Source of the DNA: Angustibacter sp. Root456
GTDB taxonomy: Bacteria > Actinomycetota > Actinomycetes > Actinomycetales > Angustibacteraceae
Assembly: GCF_001426435.1 (NCBI RefSeq)
Contig: NZ_LMER01000015.1
Coordinates: 237,242-301,241 of the forward strand
Direction of reading: 5' to 3'
Length of the DNA: 64,000 nt
The translations under genes and the position numbers were made by a program. Shown here in pieces: positions 44,718-53,973 of this stretch (position 1 is the stretch's first letter; each line of letters begins with the position of its first letter). The notes beneath the pieces were generated by a model, which saw only the letters and a program-made list of their open reading frames with translations, did no database searches and was not told the origin of the DNA.

Positions 44718-45358
44718 CAGGCCCCCGGGATCTTGCTGGCGCCAGGAAGCAGGCTCGCGGCCGGCTCGCTGAACTCGATCGACACCAGCCGGTCGTCGTC
44801 GTACGTCAGGCTCGTGAGCGAAGCGAGGCTGCACTGACGCTTGCGCGGGTCGTGCCACAGGCGGCGGTCCTCGAGCTTGAGCCGGGCGATCCACACCGGC
44901 GACTGGTGCGAGACGAGCACCGCCTCGTGGCCACGAGCCTCGTCGCGCGCACGGTCGACGACGGCGAGCATGCGCGCCGCGATCTGCTCGTAGGGCTCGC
45001 CCCACGACGGCCGGAACGGGTTGATGAGCTTGGGCCAGTGGCCAGGGTGACGCAGCGAGCCGTCGCCGACACCGAAGGTCATGCCCTCGAAGTGGTTGCC
45101 CGCCTCGATGAGCCGGACGTCGATCGCGATCTGCAGCTCGTGCCGCGACGCGATCGGCGCCGCGGTCTCCTGCGCGCGCTCGAGGGGCGAGGAGATGACG
45201 CGGGTGACGTCGCGCTCAGCCAGGCTGTCGGCGACGAGATCGGCCATCCGGCGTCCGCGGTCGCTCAGGTGGTACCCGGGCAGCCGTCCGTAGAGCACGC
45301 CCTCGGGGTTGTGCACCTCACCGTGGCGCAGGAGGTGCACGATCGTGCGAGTGCTCAC
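44717..45358 (-). CDS. Histidine phosphatase (phosphoglycerate mutase-like)
   Basis: 213 aa from the GTG at 45358, overlapping the hemL stop. [17 protein letters not shown] holds the phosphohistidine RHG motif; [23 protein letters not shown] and [10 protein letters not shown] supply the other catalytic residues. Substrate unknown. Genes of this kind commonly sit between hemL and resA in actinomycetes, suggesting some link to haem or cytochrome c assembly, but the role is not established. Confidence 0.9.
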   Translation of the reverse strand: MSTRTIVHLLRHGEVHNPEGVLYGRLPGYHLSDRGRRMADLVADSLAERDVTRVISSPLERAQETAAPIASRHELQIAIDVRLIEAGNHFEGMTFGVGDGSLRHPGHWPKLINPFRPSWGEPYEQIAARMLAVVDRARDEARGHEAVLVSHQSPVWIARLKLEDRRLWHDPRKRQCSLASLTSLTYDDDRLVSIEFSEPAASLLPGASKIPGA

Positions 45359-46677
45359 GCCGCGCCCCCCTGGGCCGCCGCACGCGCGGCGTCCGGCAGT
45401 GCATCCAGCACCCGGCTCACGGCGGCGTCGTCGTGGGACGCCGACACGAACCACGCCTCGTAGGCACTCGGCGGCAGGTGCACGCCCTGGGCGAGCATCG
45501 AGTGGAAGAACGCGCGGAAGGCGCCGACGTCCTGGCTGCGAGCGCCGTCGTAGTCGCGCACGGGCTGGTCGGTGAAGAAGACGCTGAACATGCTCGCCGC
45601 GTGCTGGACGACGTGCGGCACACCGGCCGCGCTCAGGGCCTGAGACGCCGCCGTGCTGATCGTGTCGGCCACCTGCGCGAGGCGCGTGTAGACCTCGGGC
45701 GTGCAGTGCTGCAGGGTGGCCAGGCCGGCGGCGGTCGCGACCGGGTTACCCGACAGCGTGCCCGCCTGGTAGACCGGCCCGTCGGGCGCGAGCTGCGCCA
45801 TGAGGTCAGCGCGGCCACCGAACGCCGCCGCGGGGAAGCCGCCGCCCATGACCTTGCCGAACGTGAACAGGTCGGGCGCGCCGTCGTCGTACGGCCCCTC
45901 GACGCCGTACCAGCCGGCGTCCGAGCACCGAAAGCCCGTCATGACCTCGTCGCTGACGAGCAGCGCACCGTGGGCGGCCGTGATGCGGCGCAGGGCTGCG
46001 GTGAAGCCCGGCTCGGGCGGCACCACGCCCATGTTGCCCGGTGAGGCCTCGGTGATGACGCACGCGATCTGGTCGCCGTGCTCGGCGAACGCGGCCTCGA
46101 CCGCGGCGACGTCGTTGTAGGGGACGACGATCGTGTCGGCCGCCGACGCGCCGGTGACACCGGGGCTGTCGGGCAGGCCGAAGGTCGCCAGGCCGCTGCC
46201 GGCCGACGCCAGCAGCGCGTCGACGTGACCGTGGTAGCAGCCGGCGAACTTGACGATCTTGCTACGGCCGGTGGCCCCGCGGGCCAGTCGGATCGCGCTC
46301 ATCGTGGCCTCGGTGCCGCTGCTCACCAGCCGCACCTGCTCGACCGGCTCGACGCGCGCGACGATCGCCTCCGCGAGCGCCACCTCGTTCTCGCTCGGCG
46401 TGCCGAAGCTGAAGCCCCGGGCGGCGGCGGACTGCACGGCCTCGAGGACGGCGGGATGGGCGTGACCGAGGATCATCGGACCCCACGAGCACACCAGGTC
46501 GACGTACTCACGGCCGTCGGCGTCGTACAGGTAGGGGCCCTGGGCGCGGGTCATGAACCGCGGCGTGCCACCGACGGCGCGGAACGCGCGCACAGGGGAG
46601 TTGACGCCGCCGGGAGTGACGCGACGGGCGCGCTCGAGCAGCGCCTCGCTGGCCGGGGCCTCGTAGGGGTAAGTCAC
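45355..46677 (-). CDS. hemL: Glutamate-1-semialdehyde 2,1-aminomutase
   Basis: 440 aa from the GTG at 46677 (an ATG at 46686 in [10 protein letters not shown] is the alternative). It makes 5-aminolevulinate by the C5 route, complementing hemA at 58 kb. PLP lysine in [56 protein letters not shown] and [18 protein letters not shown] are family signatures. GACAAT 7 bases before the GTG suggests a leaderless start. First gene of the hemL-resABC cluster. Confidence 0.94.
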   Translation of the reverse strand: MTYPYEAPASEALLERARRVTPGGVNSPVRAFRAVGGTPRFMTRAQGPYLYDADGREYVDLVCSWGPMILGHAHPAVLEAVQSAAARGFSFGTPSENEVALAEAIVARVEPVEQVRLVSSGTEATMSAIRLARGATGRSKIVKFAGCYHGHVDALLASAGSGLATFGLPDSPGVTGASAADTIVVPYNDVAAVEAAFAEHGDQIACVITEASPGNMGVVPPEPGFTAALRRITAAHGALLVSDEVMTGFRCSDAGWYGVEGPYDDGAPDLFTFGKVMGGGFPAAAFGGRADLMAQLAPDGPVYQAGTLSGNPVATAAGLATLQHCTPEVYTRLAQVADTISTAASQALSAAGVPHVVQHAASMFSVFFTDQPVRDYDGARSQDVGAFRAFFHSMLAQGVHLPPSAYEAWFVSASHDDAAVSRVLDALPDAARAAAQGGAA

Positions 46678-46727
46678 GCCTGGCATTGTCGCAAGGCCAC
46701 CTGAGAGCTCCCCACCCGCTCCCTCCC

Positions 46728-46917
46728 CACCCGTGATCATGCACGCCAGCGCACCGCGGGTCCGGCCGCCCACCCGTGATCATGCACGCCGGCGCATGTC
46801 CGGGGAGGATCACTTCATTCGCCGATGGCGACTGGGGCACCCAGCTGCCATAGGTTGGCCGCGGGGTGCCACCGCGCCACAACCGTGACCACCCGCTGCG
46901 CTGGCCTGCATGATCAC
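46728..46917. repeat. Cluster of three copies of the GTGATCATGCACGCC repeat
   Basis: Copies on the plus strand at 46733-46753 (exact) and 46776-46796 (one change), each preceded by CACCC, and one inverted copy at 46897-46917 (one change). The unit is identical to the arms of the inverted repeat at 24010-24070. These fill the gap between hemL and marR; I see no gene between 46687 and 46938. Confidence 0.9.
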
Positions 46918-46938
46918 CGCAGAGGGGGCGGGGGCGGG

Positions 46939-47409
46939 TCAGACGGTGAGGCGGCCGTGCGGGTCGAGGCGCTGCGACACCTGGCTGAGCGCCTCGCCTA
47001 GGGCCAGGAACTGCTCGCGGCTCATGGCGTCGAGCAGATGGGTGCGCACCTGCTCGACGTGGGTGTGCGCGGCGGCCTCGAGCGTGGCCATGCCCCGCTC
47101 GGTGAGCACGCACTCGACGCCGCGGCCGTCGCGGGTGCAGGCACGCCGGACGACGAGCCCCTCGCGCTCGAGCCGGGCCACGGTGTGCGTCAGCCGGCTG
47201 CGCGAGCTGACCACGCTCGCCGCGAGCTCGGACATCCGCATGACGCGCTCGTCGCTCTCGGACAGGCGTACGAGGATCTCGTACTCGGGGTGGCTCAGGC
47301 CGTGCTCCTCGAGCCCTCGGCGCAGCTCCTCGTCGAGGAGGCGGACGGCGCGCAGGTAGCTGCGCCACGCGCGCTGCTCCTCGGCGTCCAGCCAACGGGT
47401 CTCGGTCAT
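46939..47409 (-). CDS. MarR-family transcriptional regulator
   Basis: 156 aa from the ATG at 47409. Winged HTH with GLSHPEYEILVRLSESDERV, MRMSELAASVVSSRSRLTHT and VARLEREGLVVRRACTRDGR (wing). Flanking helices for dimerisation are present. Divergent from yceI, with palindromes in the shared promoter region, so it very probably represses yceI and itself. The ligand is unknown; related MarR/YceI pairs suggest lipophilic compounds or redox stress, which is inference. Confidence 0.93.
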   Translation of the reverse strand: MTETRWLDAEEQRAWRSYLRAVRLLDEELRRGLEEHGLSHPEYEILVRLSESDERVMRMSELAASVVSSRSRLTHTVARLEREGLVVRRACTRDGRGVECVLTERGMATLEAAAHTHVEQVRTHLLDAMSREQFLALGEALSQVSQRLDPHGRLTV

Positions 47410-47415
47410 GGAACA

Positions 47416-47421
47416 AGCGTA
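47416..47421 (-). promoter_or_regulatory. -10 box for leaderless marR
   Basis: TACGCT on the minus strand, 6 bases (TGTTCC), then the ATG at 47409. No Shine-Dalgarno. Confidence 0.55.
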
Positions 47422-47431
47422 CCGGATCGGA

Positions 47432-47477
47432 AGTTGAAAACTAAACCAACGTCGGCTACGGTAGTTGATATCGCAAC
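47432..47477. promoter_or_regulatory. yceI promoter and MarR operator candidates
   Basis: For yceI: -35 TTGAAA (47434-47439), 17-base spacer, -10 TACGGT (47457-47462), a good match to sigma-70-type promoters. The palindrome AGTT-GAA-AACT (47432-47442) overlaps the -35 and lies close upstream of the marR -10. A second dyad, GTTG-atatcg-CAAC (47464-47477), covers the expected yceI start site. Both fit MarR-type binding. Confidence 0.6.
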
Positions 47478-47540
47478 CAGGTAGTCAGCGTTGCACCCCC
47501 GCCTCACCCCGCACCCAGAGCCCGACCCGAAGGAGCTTTC

Positions 47541-48107
47541 ATGAGCACCAGCACCGTCACCACCCTCCCCGGCCTCACCACCGGCACCTGGACGATCGAC
47601 TCCTCGCACAGCGAGATCGGCTTCGTCGTCCGCCACATGATGGTCAGCAAGGTCAAGGGCCACTTCTCGCAGGTCACCGGCACCATCACGGTCGCCGAGA
47701 ACATCCTGGAGTCCTCGGTCGTGGCCTCCGTGCCGGCCGCGAGCATCAGCACGCGTGACGACAACCGCGACGCCCACCTGCGCTCCGCCGACTTCTTCGA
47801 CGTCGAGACCTACCCCGAGCTGTCCTTCCGCTCCACCGGCATCCGCACCGACGGTGACGACTTCGTGCTGGACGGCGACCTGACGATCCGCGGCAACACC
47901 CGCCCGGTCTCGTTCGAGCTCGAGTTCAACGGCGCCTCCGCCAACCCGCTGGCCGAGGGCAAGCCGACCGCCGGCTTCAGCGCCAAGGGCGAGATCAGCC
48001 GCAAGGACTTCGGCCTGGAGTGGAACGTCGCGCTCGAGACCGGCGGCGTGCTCGTCGGCGACAAGGTCACCATCGTCCTGGAGATCGAGGCCGGCAAGGA
48101 CGCCTGA
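47541..48107 (+). CDS. YceI-family lipid-binding protein
   Basis: 188 aa from the ATG at 47541, with GAAGGAG 5 bases upstream. TWTIDSSHSEIGFVVRHMMV opens the lipocalin-like YceI fold, and RSADFFDVETYPELSFRSTG, GDLTIRGNTRPVSFEL and KDFGLEWNVALETGGVLVGD are signature stretches. No signal peptide, so cytoplasmic, unlike E. coli YceI. These proteins bind isoprenoid-like amphiphiles; with menaquinone genes nearby that is suggestive only. Confidence 0.94.
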   Translation: MSTSTVTTLPGLTTGTWTIDSSHSEIGFVVRHMMVSKVKGHFSQVTGTITVAENILESSVVASVPAASISTRDDNRDAHLRSADFFDVETYPELSFRSTGIRTDGDDFVLDGDLTIRGNTRPVSFELEFNGASANPLAEGKPTAGFSAKGEISRKDFGLEWNVALETGGVLVGDKVTIVLEIEAGKDA

Positions 48108-48128
48108 GTCCTGCCCGCTGCACAACCG

Positions 48129-48167
48129 CGAAGGGGCCGACCCGAGATACTCGGGTCGGCCCCTTCG
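48129..48167 (+). terminator. Strong hairpin terminator after yceI
   Basis: CGAAGGGGCCGACCCGA and TCGGGTCGGCCCCTTCG form a perfect 17-bp stem with loop GATAC, 21 bases after the yceI stop. GC-rich actinobacterial terminators often lack a T-run, as here. Confidence 0.85.
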
Positions 48168-48212
48168 GCGTGCGGCTCAAGCCCAGCCCAGCGCGAGCTC
48201 AGCGCCGCCGGT

Positions 48213-48458
48213 GTGGTCACCGCGCGCGTCGCCGTCCCCGACGGGCTGCAGGCGTGCCCCGGCAGCGAACCGCGGCGCACCTACGTGTGGTGGCACGGAT
48301 CACCGGCGCCGACGCAGGCGGCACGCGCCCTCGCGCGCGGGCTGCACGACGCCCACCTGGCACCCGCCGGCTCTGACCTCCAGGGCAGCGCGTTCCTGGC
48401 CGTGCCGGGCCTGCCGGGCTCTCCGGCCCAGTCCACGCCGTTGCCCATCTCGTTCTGA
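48213..48458 (+). CDS. Hypothetical 81-aa ORF
   Basis: From a GTG at 48213 with no evident ribosome site: VVTARVAVPDGLQACPGSEP, then RRTYVWWHGSPAPTQAARAL and a Pro/Gly-rich end. Codon third positions are strongly G/C, consistent with coding. No family recognised. It stops 10 bases before the convergent VOC gene. If it is not real, 48168-48467 holds no gene. Confidence 0.4.
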   Translation: MVTARVAVPDGLQACPGSEPRRTYVWWHGSPAPTQAARALARGLHDAHLAPAGSDLQGSAFLAVPGLPGSPAQSTPLPISF

Positions 48459-48467
48459 CCGCTTCGG

Positions 48468-48857
48468 TCAGCCCTCGTCCGGCGTCACCCACTGCACGAG
48501 CTGGTAGACGACACCGCTGGGATCGGCGATCTGGAAGTACCGCTCACCCCACGGCTCGGTCTCGATCGGCGTCACGACGTCGACCCCCTCGGCCTGCAGC
48601 CGCGCGTACTCGGCGTCGACGTCCTCGACCGTGAAGACGACCAGCAGCCCGTCGGCCCGGCCGGCCGCGGAAGCGGGCTTGAACGTCGGCAGCCCGGTGC
48701 GCAGGTAGATGACGTTGAAGCCGGCCCGCGGGTGGGCGAGCGAGCAGAAGCCATCGGCGGCCATGACCTGCGAGAACCCCAGGTGCCGTTGCACCCAAGC
48801 AGCGGACGCCTCCACATCCGGGACGTTGAGCGAGATGGCGCTCTCGGTGATCTGCAT
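48468..48857 (-). CDS. VOC-superfamily protein (glyoxalase/extradiol fold)
   Basis: 129 aa from the ATG at 48857, with GGGAGA upstream. ISLNVPDVEASAAWVQRHLG, FSQVMAADGFCSLAHPRAGF, FTVEDVDAEYARLQAEGVDV and WGERYFQIADPSGVVYQLVQ define a single VOC domain of the bleomycin-resistance/glyoxalase type. A metal-binding Glu is plausible in ETEPWGERYF. Substrate unknown. Confidence 0.88.
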   Translation of the reverse strand: MQITESAISLNVPDVEASAAWVQRHLGFSQVMAADGFCSLAHPRAGFNVIYLRTGLPTFKPASAAGRADGLLVVFTVEDVDAEYARLQAEGVDVVTPIETEPWGERYFQIADPSGVVYQLVQWVTPDEG

Positions 48858-48927
48858 CGGTGTCTCCCTGCTCCCTCGGCCAGTGCAGGTGAGGACGAAC
48901 GACCGCCGCGGGGTGTTCCCTCGGGCC

Positions 48928-51900
48928 TCAGGACACGTGCAGCCGCACCGCGGCGCTGACGGCACCGGCGTGGTCTGCGTGCGCCGGCAGGTACCACCGG
49001 TAGTAGACGTACCCCCGGGACGTCGGGCGCACGGTCACGCCTGCCGAGCTCCTCGAGCTGAGGTAGCGCCAGGTCGAGGTGACCCACGCCCGCCCCGTCC
49101 ACCGCTGCAAGGCGACCGCCCGCCGCGCGTGGTTCGGCCAGACCGTCGTGCTCAACGTCACCGTGTACCCGCGTCGCACGGACGTCCGGCTCGCGTGGTT
49201 GCTCAGCAAGGGCGCGACGTAGACCGTCCGCACGGCGCTGAAGGAGCCGCCGACGGTTCCTGAGCCGTAGTACCCGACGCGGTACCGCACGTTCGCAGCC
49301 GGCTTGACGGAGAACGCGTAGTAGCCCGTCGAGCCGGTGGTCGTCGACGCCACGCGCGCCCACGTCGTCGCGCCCACCGGTTGCGCGAACAGGCTGACCC
49401 ACCGCCCACCCAGCCTCTGGCCCTTCAGGTACAGGCCACCAACGACGCGCGCTGCGGACCCGTAGCGCACGGTCGACGCCGAGCTCACGCTGATGGCCGT
49501 CTGGGTGGTGTTCAGCGTGTTGGCCGCCGAGATGTTGCCGAGCCTGTCGTAGCTGCGCACCTCGAAGGCGTAGGACCGTCCCGGCACCAGACCGGTGGCC
49601 CGCAGGCTCGTTCCGGTGCCGGCGTACAGGGTGGTGGCGGCTCCGGTCGTGCGGTCGCGGCGCACGACGGCCACCCTGGCGAAGTCGAAGGCCGCCGGGT
49701 TCGTCCATCGCAGGGTGACCGTGTCGTACGCCGAGGACCCCGTCAGGCCGCTGACCCGCGCGGGCGCGGTCGCGTCACCGACGAGCAGGACCTGCGGCGG
49801 CGTGTTCGGCCCCTCGCCGACGTCGTTCGCGCCGTGCATGACGACCGACCAGGTCTGGCGCCCGACGAGGTCACCCAGGGTGGCCCCGGTGGCCGTGCCC
49901 GCCGTGCGCACTGTGCGCACCGTGCCGTCGGCCGCCGTGGCGGTCACGACCCACCCGGTCACGGGCGCCGACCACGGGTTCGGCGTCCACGTCACGCGCA
50001 GGGTGTTGTCGGCCGGGGACGAGACCGCGACGTCGCCCGGTGTCGACGGCCGCCCGGCAGGGTCCGGCCCACCGTGGAGGTCGTGCAGCACGCGCTCGTC
50101 GCGGTTGCCGTTGAGGTCCTGGGCGTACAGGTGGAGGTCGTAGGTACGAGCCGCGTCCGGAAGGGCGATCTTCTGCACCAAGTCGCTGCGGGACAGCGAG
50201 ATCGGGCTGCCGGAGGCGTAGCCGGTGGTTTCCCCGCTGTAGCGGAGGGTCCACCACATCGCCGCCAGGTCGGGCACGTCGGGCCGCGTCAGATGGACCG
50301 TCAGGGTGGTGGGGTCGACGGGCGACCAGGTGACCGGGTCGGGGATGGTGGGGGTGCCGTTGGTGTCTGGCAGCGTCGTCGCCGTCGCCTCCACCGCGTC
50401 CGAGAGGTTGTCGTTGACGTCCTTGGTGCGCACCCGCACCGTCCGCGTGGCACCGCCCTTGAGCCGCCAGGTACAGGAGGTCTTGGCGCTGTTCAGTGTG
50501 GGGCAGGCCATGGTCGCCCCGCTCGCGGGGTCGACCAGCTCGGCGACCGGACCCGCGAAGTCGGCGTCCGTGGGATTCGTCCAGCTCGCCGTGATGCTGT
50601 AGCTGCCGCCCTGGGCGGTGAGTCCGGTGACGGGCCCTGGAGGAGTGGCGTCCAGGAGCGTGCGGAACGTGGCGGTGACGGGCGCCGACACGTTGCCCGC
50701 GGCGTCGCTGGTCCACAGCGCGATCGTGTAGGTGGTGTCCATGGCCAGGTTCGACGCTGTGAAGTCCTGGTACCGACCGAACCACGCCCCGCTCGGCAGC
50801 GTCGGTGCGGTGTTGCCGGGCGCGATGGCCCACGTGACGCCCTGGTAGTCGGCGTCCGACGGTGCCGTGAAGTGCACAGCGGCGGAGCGGTACGACGGGG
50901 TGACGGCAACACCCGTCGCCACGCCCGGCGGCTCGAAGTCCAGCTGCGACACCGAGCTCCAGCGACTGAAGTTGCCTCGGAAGTCCACGACGAACACCGA
51001 GATGCCGTACTGCTGACCCTTCACCGGGTCGGGGATCGAGACGTCGTGGCCGCTCCCCGACCCCGCGTCGAGCCCCACGCCGTCTGTCGGAGACGCCGGG
51101 GGCTGGTCGCCGAAGCTGTACCGCACCGCCGTGTGGTCGACGTCCGGCACGTCCGTGCCCTGCCAGATCGGGTCGCCGTACGTCAGCCGGATCTGTGTGT
51201 GGTCGCTGTAGACCGTCGGGCTGTACGGCGGCGGGGGCGGCGTCGTGTCCGGACCCGCCGCAGCCGTGGCGGTGGCCCTGGTGGCGTACGACCTGACGAA
51301 GACGCCCCCGGCCGTCACCGCCCCGACCGAGCCGAACACCGCGAAGCTGTACGGCTCGCCTGGTGCGATGAGCTCGCCGCCTACGCGGAACACCGTCGAC
51401 CCCACGGGCTCGCCGTCCCACTCGTCACGCGGTGGCTGGTTGCCGCGCTTGGCTACCACGACGCCGTCGATCGGTTGGCCGTCGTCGGTGGTGAGGGTGA
51501 TCCGGCCTTCGCCGGGAGTCGCGTTGACGTGCGGGGTGGCCTGTTCCGGCACCGCCGCGCCGTCCGTGACGCGCAGCACGGAGTCGTCCCGGGTCACCAG
51601 CACCGCGTCGCCGGCGTCGGACTGGGCCTGGTGGCCGACGTCGAAGACGGCGCGCAACGCCCCCAGGCCGCCGCCGGGCTGCAGCACGATCGCGCTCGTG
51701 AGCACCCGCTGCAGCTCGCCCGTCCAGATGCCGTCACGCCCGCGAGCGGCGGCGGTCGGCTGACCTCCGGTCAGCAGCGTGGTCACGCTGCCGTCCAGAG
51801 CCACGCGACGCAGGCCGTCATCCGCGACCAGGACGGCGTCGCCGCCGTCCAGCCCGAGGTCCGAGGGCGTGCCGGTGAGCGTGGCCAGCACAGATTGCGC

Positions 51901-53232
51901 GGAGCCGTCCGCGTTGGCGATGAGCAGGCGCGGGGTCGAGGTGTCGGCGACGACGACGCGGCCGTCGGGCAGCACCTCGACGTCGGCCGCCGTCGCGGTG
52001 AGCGGCAGCGTCTGCGGCGAGCCGCTGGAGGGCACGCGCACGACGTGTCCGGCGTCGTCGACGACGTACGCGGTGCCGTCCGGCCCGACCGCGACCTTCC
52101 CGCGCGTCCGGATGGGAGCCAGGGTCGCACGGGTGCGCAGCCGGCCGTCGGCGTCCACCTCGCGCACCAGGCCCGATGCAGTGACGAAGACGAGGCGGGT
52201 GGCGTCGATCGGCGCGGCGCCGCGCAGGCTGCCGGTGTAGGCGTCGACGGCCAGGACACCGTCGGGTGACCACTGCCGCGCGGGGTCGGCGCCCAGGATG
52301 CGGGTGGAGCCGCCCGAGGTGAGCCGCACGACCGACTCGGGCGTGAGGCCCGAGGCACCGAAGCCGGAAGTCGTCGCCACCGTGGTGCCGGCGACGCCGT
52401 CCACGGCGCCTGCGTAGTCGCCGGTGGAGCGGACGGTGATCACCCCGCCGATGGGGAAGCTCGCGACCAACCGGTACTCGCGCGACGCGACCGTGATGGT
52501 GGTGCCGTCGACGCTGAGGCCGCCCACCGCCTCCGTCGAGGCGGACGTCGCCAGGTTTCCGTCGCGCAGGCTGTCGTCGCGATAGCCGGTGCCTGCCACG
52601 CGCTCGCCCACCCCGGCCGCGGTCACCGCGTAGATGCCGTAGCGCTCCGGTGCCTGGTCGAGCACGTACGCGGTCGAGCCGGAGTCGCTCACCGCGATGT
52701 CCCCCGGCTGCATGACGTCGGTGCCGGGCACCGCGCTCGCCGTACCGTCCGGCTGCACGCGGGTGACGCCGTAGCTGCGGGCGAGCCAGGCGACGCCGTC
52801 CGTCCCGACGTCGACCGCTGTGGCCTGACCGGTCCACAGCCGGGTGCGAGCGCCCCCGCCGTCGAGGCGGTCGAGCCCCCACGGCGTGAGCAGGTACGTC
52901 GTCGTGCCCACGACGGCCACGTCCACCGCGCCGCGCTGCTGCGCCTCGTCGAACCGCTCGACGACCGTGACGCGGTCGGCGACCGGGTCGACCCTCAGCA
53001 GGTCGGCGCCGACGACGACGTACACCGCGCCGTTCGGTGCCAGCGTGACGTGCCCGGCGCCCTCCAGAAGGGCCCGGGAGGCCGGCCCCGAGTACCCCTC
53101 GCCACTCCCCACGACCACCTGCGTGGCTCCGGACGACGGCGCGATCGCGGCACCGGATGCGGCGGGCGCCAGGGGCACGAGCAGAGCGGCCACCGTCGCC
53201 GTCAGCGAGGTCAAGACGGTGGTGCGGCGCAC
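48928..53232 (-). CDS. Large secreted protein: beta-propeller, fibronectin type III repeats and C-terminal twin domains
   Basis: 1,434 aa from the GTG at 53232 with AGGGGGA upstream. Signal peptide about 1-28 (MRRTTVLTSLTATVAALLVP, then APAASGAA). Residues about 35-590 are NHL/WD-like propeller repeats (GTAYVVDDAGHVVRVPSSG, LLIANADGSAQSVLATL). From about 670 to 1,260 there are about six Fn3-type modules joined by DATPPGPVTGL-like linkers. The end (about 1,265-1,434) has two beta-rich repeats, RYGSAARVVGGLYLKGQRL and SVRRGYTVTLSTTVWPNHAR, similar to cell-surface domains. No LPXTG anchor or catalytic domain, so probably a secreted binding or matrix protein. Single gene unit. Confidence 0.85.
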   Translation of the reverse strand: MRRTTVLTSLTATVAALLVPLAPAASGAAIAPSSGATQVVVGSGEGYSGPASRALLEGAGHVTLAPNGAVYVVVGADLLRVDPVADRVTVVERFDEAQQRGAVDVAVVGTTTYLLTPWGLDRLDGGGARTRLWTGQATAVDVGTDGVAWLARSYGVTRVQPDGTASAVPGTDVMQPGDIAVSDSGSTAYVLDQAPERYGIYAVTAAGVGERVAGTGYRDDSLRDGNLATSASTEAVGGLSVDGTTITVASREYRLVASFPIGGVITVRSTGDYAGAVDGVAGTTVATTSGFGASGLTPESVVRLTSGGSTRILGADPARQWSPDGVLAVDAYTGSLRGAAPIDATRLVFVTASGLVREVDADGRLRTRATLAPIRTRGKVAVGPDGTAYVVDDAGHVVRVPSSGSPQTLPLTATAADVEVLPDGRVVVADTSTPRLLIANADGSAQSVLATLTGTPSDLGLDGGDAVLVADDGLRRVALDGSVTTLLTGGQPTAAARGRDGIWTGELQRVLTSAIVLQPGGGLGALRAVFDVGHQAQSDAGDAVLVTRDDSVLRVTDGAAVPEQATPHVNATPGEGRITLTTDDGQPIDGVVVAKRGNQPPRDEWDGEPVGSTVFRVGGELIAPGEPYSFAVFGSVGAVTAGGVFVRSYATRATATAAAGPDTTPPPPPYSPTVYSDHTQIRLTYGDPIWQGTDVPDVDHTAVRYSFGDQPPASPTDGVGLDAGSGSGHDVSIPDPVKGQQYGISVFVVDFRGNFSRWSSVSQLDFEPPGVATGVAVTPSYRSAAVHFTAPSDADYQGVTWAIAPGNTAPTLPSGAWFGRYQDFTASNLAMDTTYTIALWTSDAAGNVSAPVTATFRTLLDATPPGPVTGLTAQGGSYSITASWTNPTDADFAGPVAELVDPASGATMACPTLNSAKTSCTWRLKGGATRTVRVRTKDVNDNLSDAVEATATTLPDTNGTPTIPDPVTWSPVDPTTLTVHLTRPDVPDLAAMWWTLRYSGETTGYASGSPISLSRSDLVQKIALPDAARTYDLHLYAQDLNGNRDERVLHDLHGGPDPAGRPSTPGDVAVSSPADNTLRVTWTPNPWSAPVTGWVVTATAADGTVRTVRTAGTATGATLGDLVGRQTWSVVMHGANDVGEGPNTPPQVLLVGDATAPARVSGLTGSSAYDTVTLRWTNPAAFDFARVAVVRRDRTTGAATTLYAGTGTSLRATGLVPGRSYAFEVRSYDRLGNISAANTLNTTQTAISVSSASTVRYGSAARVVGGLYLKGQRLGGRWVSLFAQPVGATTWARVASTTTGSTGYYAFSVKPAANVRYRVGYYGSGTVGGSFSAVRTVYVAPLLSNHASRTSVRRGYTVTLSTTVWPNHARRAVALQRWTGRAWVTSTWRYLSSRSSAGVTVRPTSRGYVYYRWYLPAHADHAGAVSAAVRLHVS

Positions 53233-53389
53233 CGGTCCCCCTGGGGATCGTAGAGATCAGCGGCAGACCTTAACCCGCCGCAGGGCCCCGCAACCAGACC
53301 TCGGGCCGCGTTGGGGCCGTTCGGATGACGGGCGGCCGTGCCGCGGGCGGTGTGACGCGGGCGCGGCCGCGCCGCTCGGAGCACCCGTT

Positions 53390-53857
53390 TCACTCCGGGG
53401 CGAGCAGCACGTAGTAGCGCGGCAGGCCGTCGACGGCTGCCAGATGGTCGCGCTCGTCGGGTCGCGGACGCCAGTCGCGGTACGGCAGGCCGGTGAGGCG
53501 GTAGAACGCCATCCCGATGATCCACAGGCCGTAGAACGGGATCAGCACCATCAGCGCGTCCCGGCGGCGGTAGGACACGAGGGGCAGGACGAACCACATG
53601 AGCACCACCAGCGCCGCCAGCGCGGGCTGGATGATCAGGTGGCGGCTCACGTGCTCCTGGGCCCAGACCGTGACCGCGCTGTCGGTGAACGGATCGCCGC
53701 TCACGACCACGAGATCGGCGAACACCGCCGCGAACCCGGCGACCACGCGCGCCGCTAACGGCCGCGGTCGAAGCCCGGCGGGGGGCGGCACCACCGAGAG
53801 GGGCTGGACGAGCGGCGGGAGCCACGGGTCCGCGGAGGGGAAGGAGCTGCTGGGCAC
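53390..53857 (-). CDS. Hypothetical membrane protein
   Basis: 155 aa from the GTG at 53857, which has TAGGCT 6 bases upstream and no Shine-Dalgarno. Three or so hydrophobic segments (VVAGFAAVFADLVVV, LIIQPALAALVVLMWFVLPL, ALMVLIPFYGLWIIGMAFY) between a Pro-rich N-terminus and a charged C-terminus. I do not recognise a family. The 157-base gap to the secreted protein on its 3' side has no gene. Confidence 0.75.
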   Translation of the reverse strand: MPSSSFPSADPWLPPLVQPLSVVPPPAGLRPRPLAARVVAGFAAVFADLVVVSGDPFTDSAVTVWAQEHVSRHLIIQPALAALVVLMWFVLPLVSYRRRDALMVLIPFYGLWIIGMAFYRLTGLPYRDWRPRPDERDHLAAVDGLPRYYVLLAPE

Positions 53858-53863
53858 CGCCGC

Positions 53864-53869
53864 AGCCTA
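53864..53869 (-). promoter_or_regulatory. -10 box for leaderless membrane protein gene
   Basis: TAGGCT on the minus strand, 6 bases (GCGGCG), then GTG at 53857. Confidence 0.5.
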
Positions 53870-53973
53870 GGAGCCCGTCGGGCCGGTCGGGGTGCCGTTG
53901 CGCCACTCAGACCGGTATGACGGAGCGGAAGGCGGTCCTGGTGGCGCAAACCGGCCTGGGTGGCCGAAGAGGG

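Noticed and set aside
46728..46796. Direct repeats as a CRISPR array
   Set aside because: Only two direct units plus one inverted distant one, variable spacing and no cas genes.
46687..46938. Possible small gene between hemL and marR
   Set aside because: The stretch is filled by copies of the dispersed repeat; no ORF with a ribosome site.
48170..48212. Upstream extension of the 81-aa hypothetical ORF through the yceI terminator
   Set aside because: The frame is open but has no start codon there and would overlap a strong hairpin.
49381..52269. 962-aa plus-strand ORF
   Set aside because: Antisense to the secreted propeller/Fn3 gene, which has a signal peptide and clear domains; the ORF encodes Arg/Val/Gly-rich sequence with no family.
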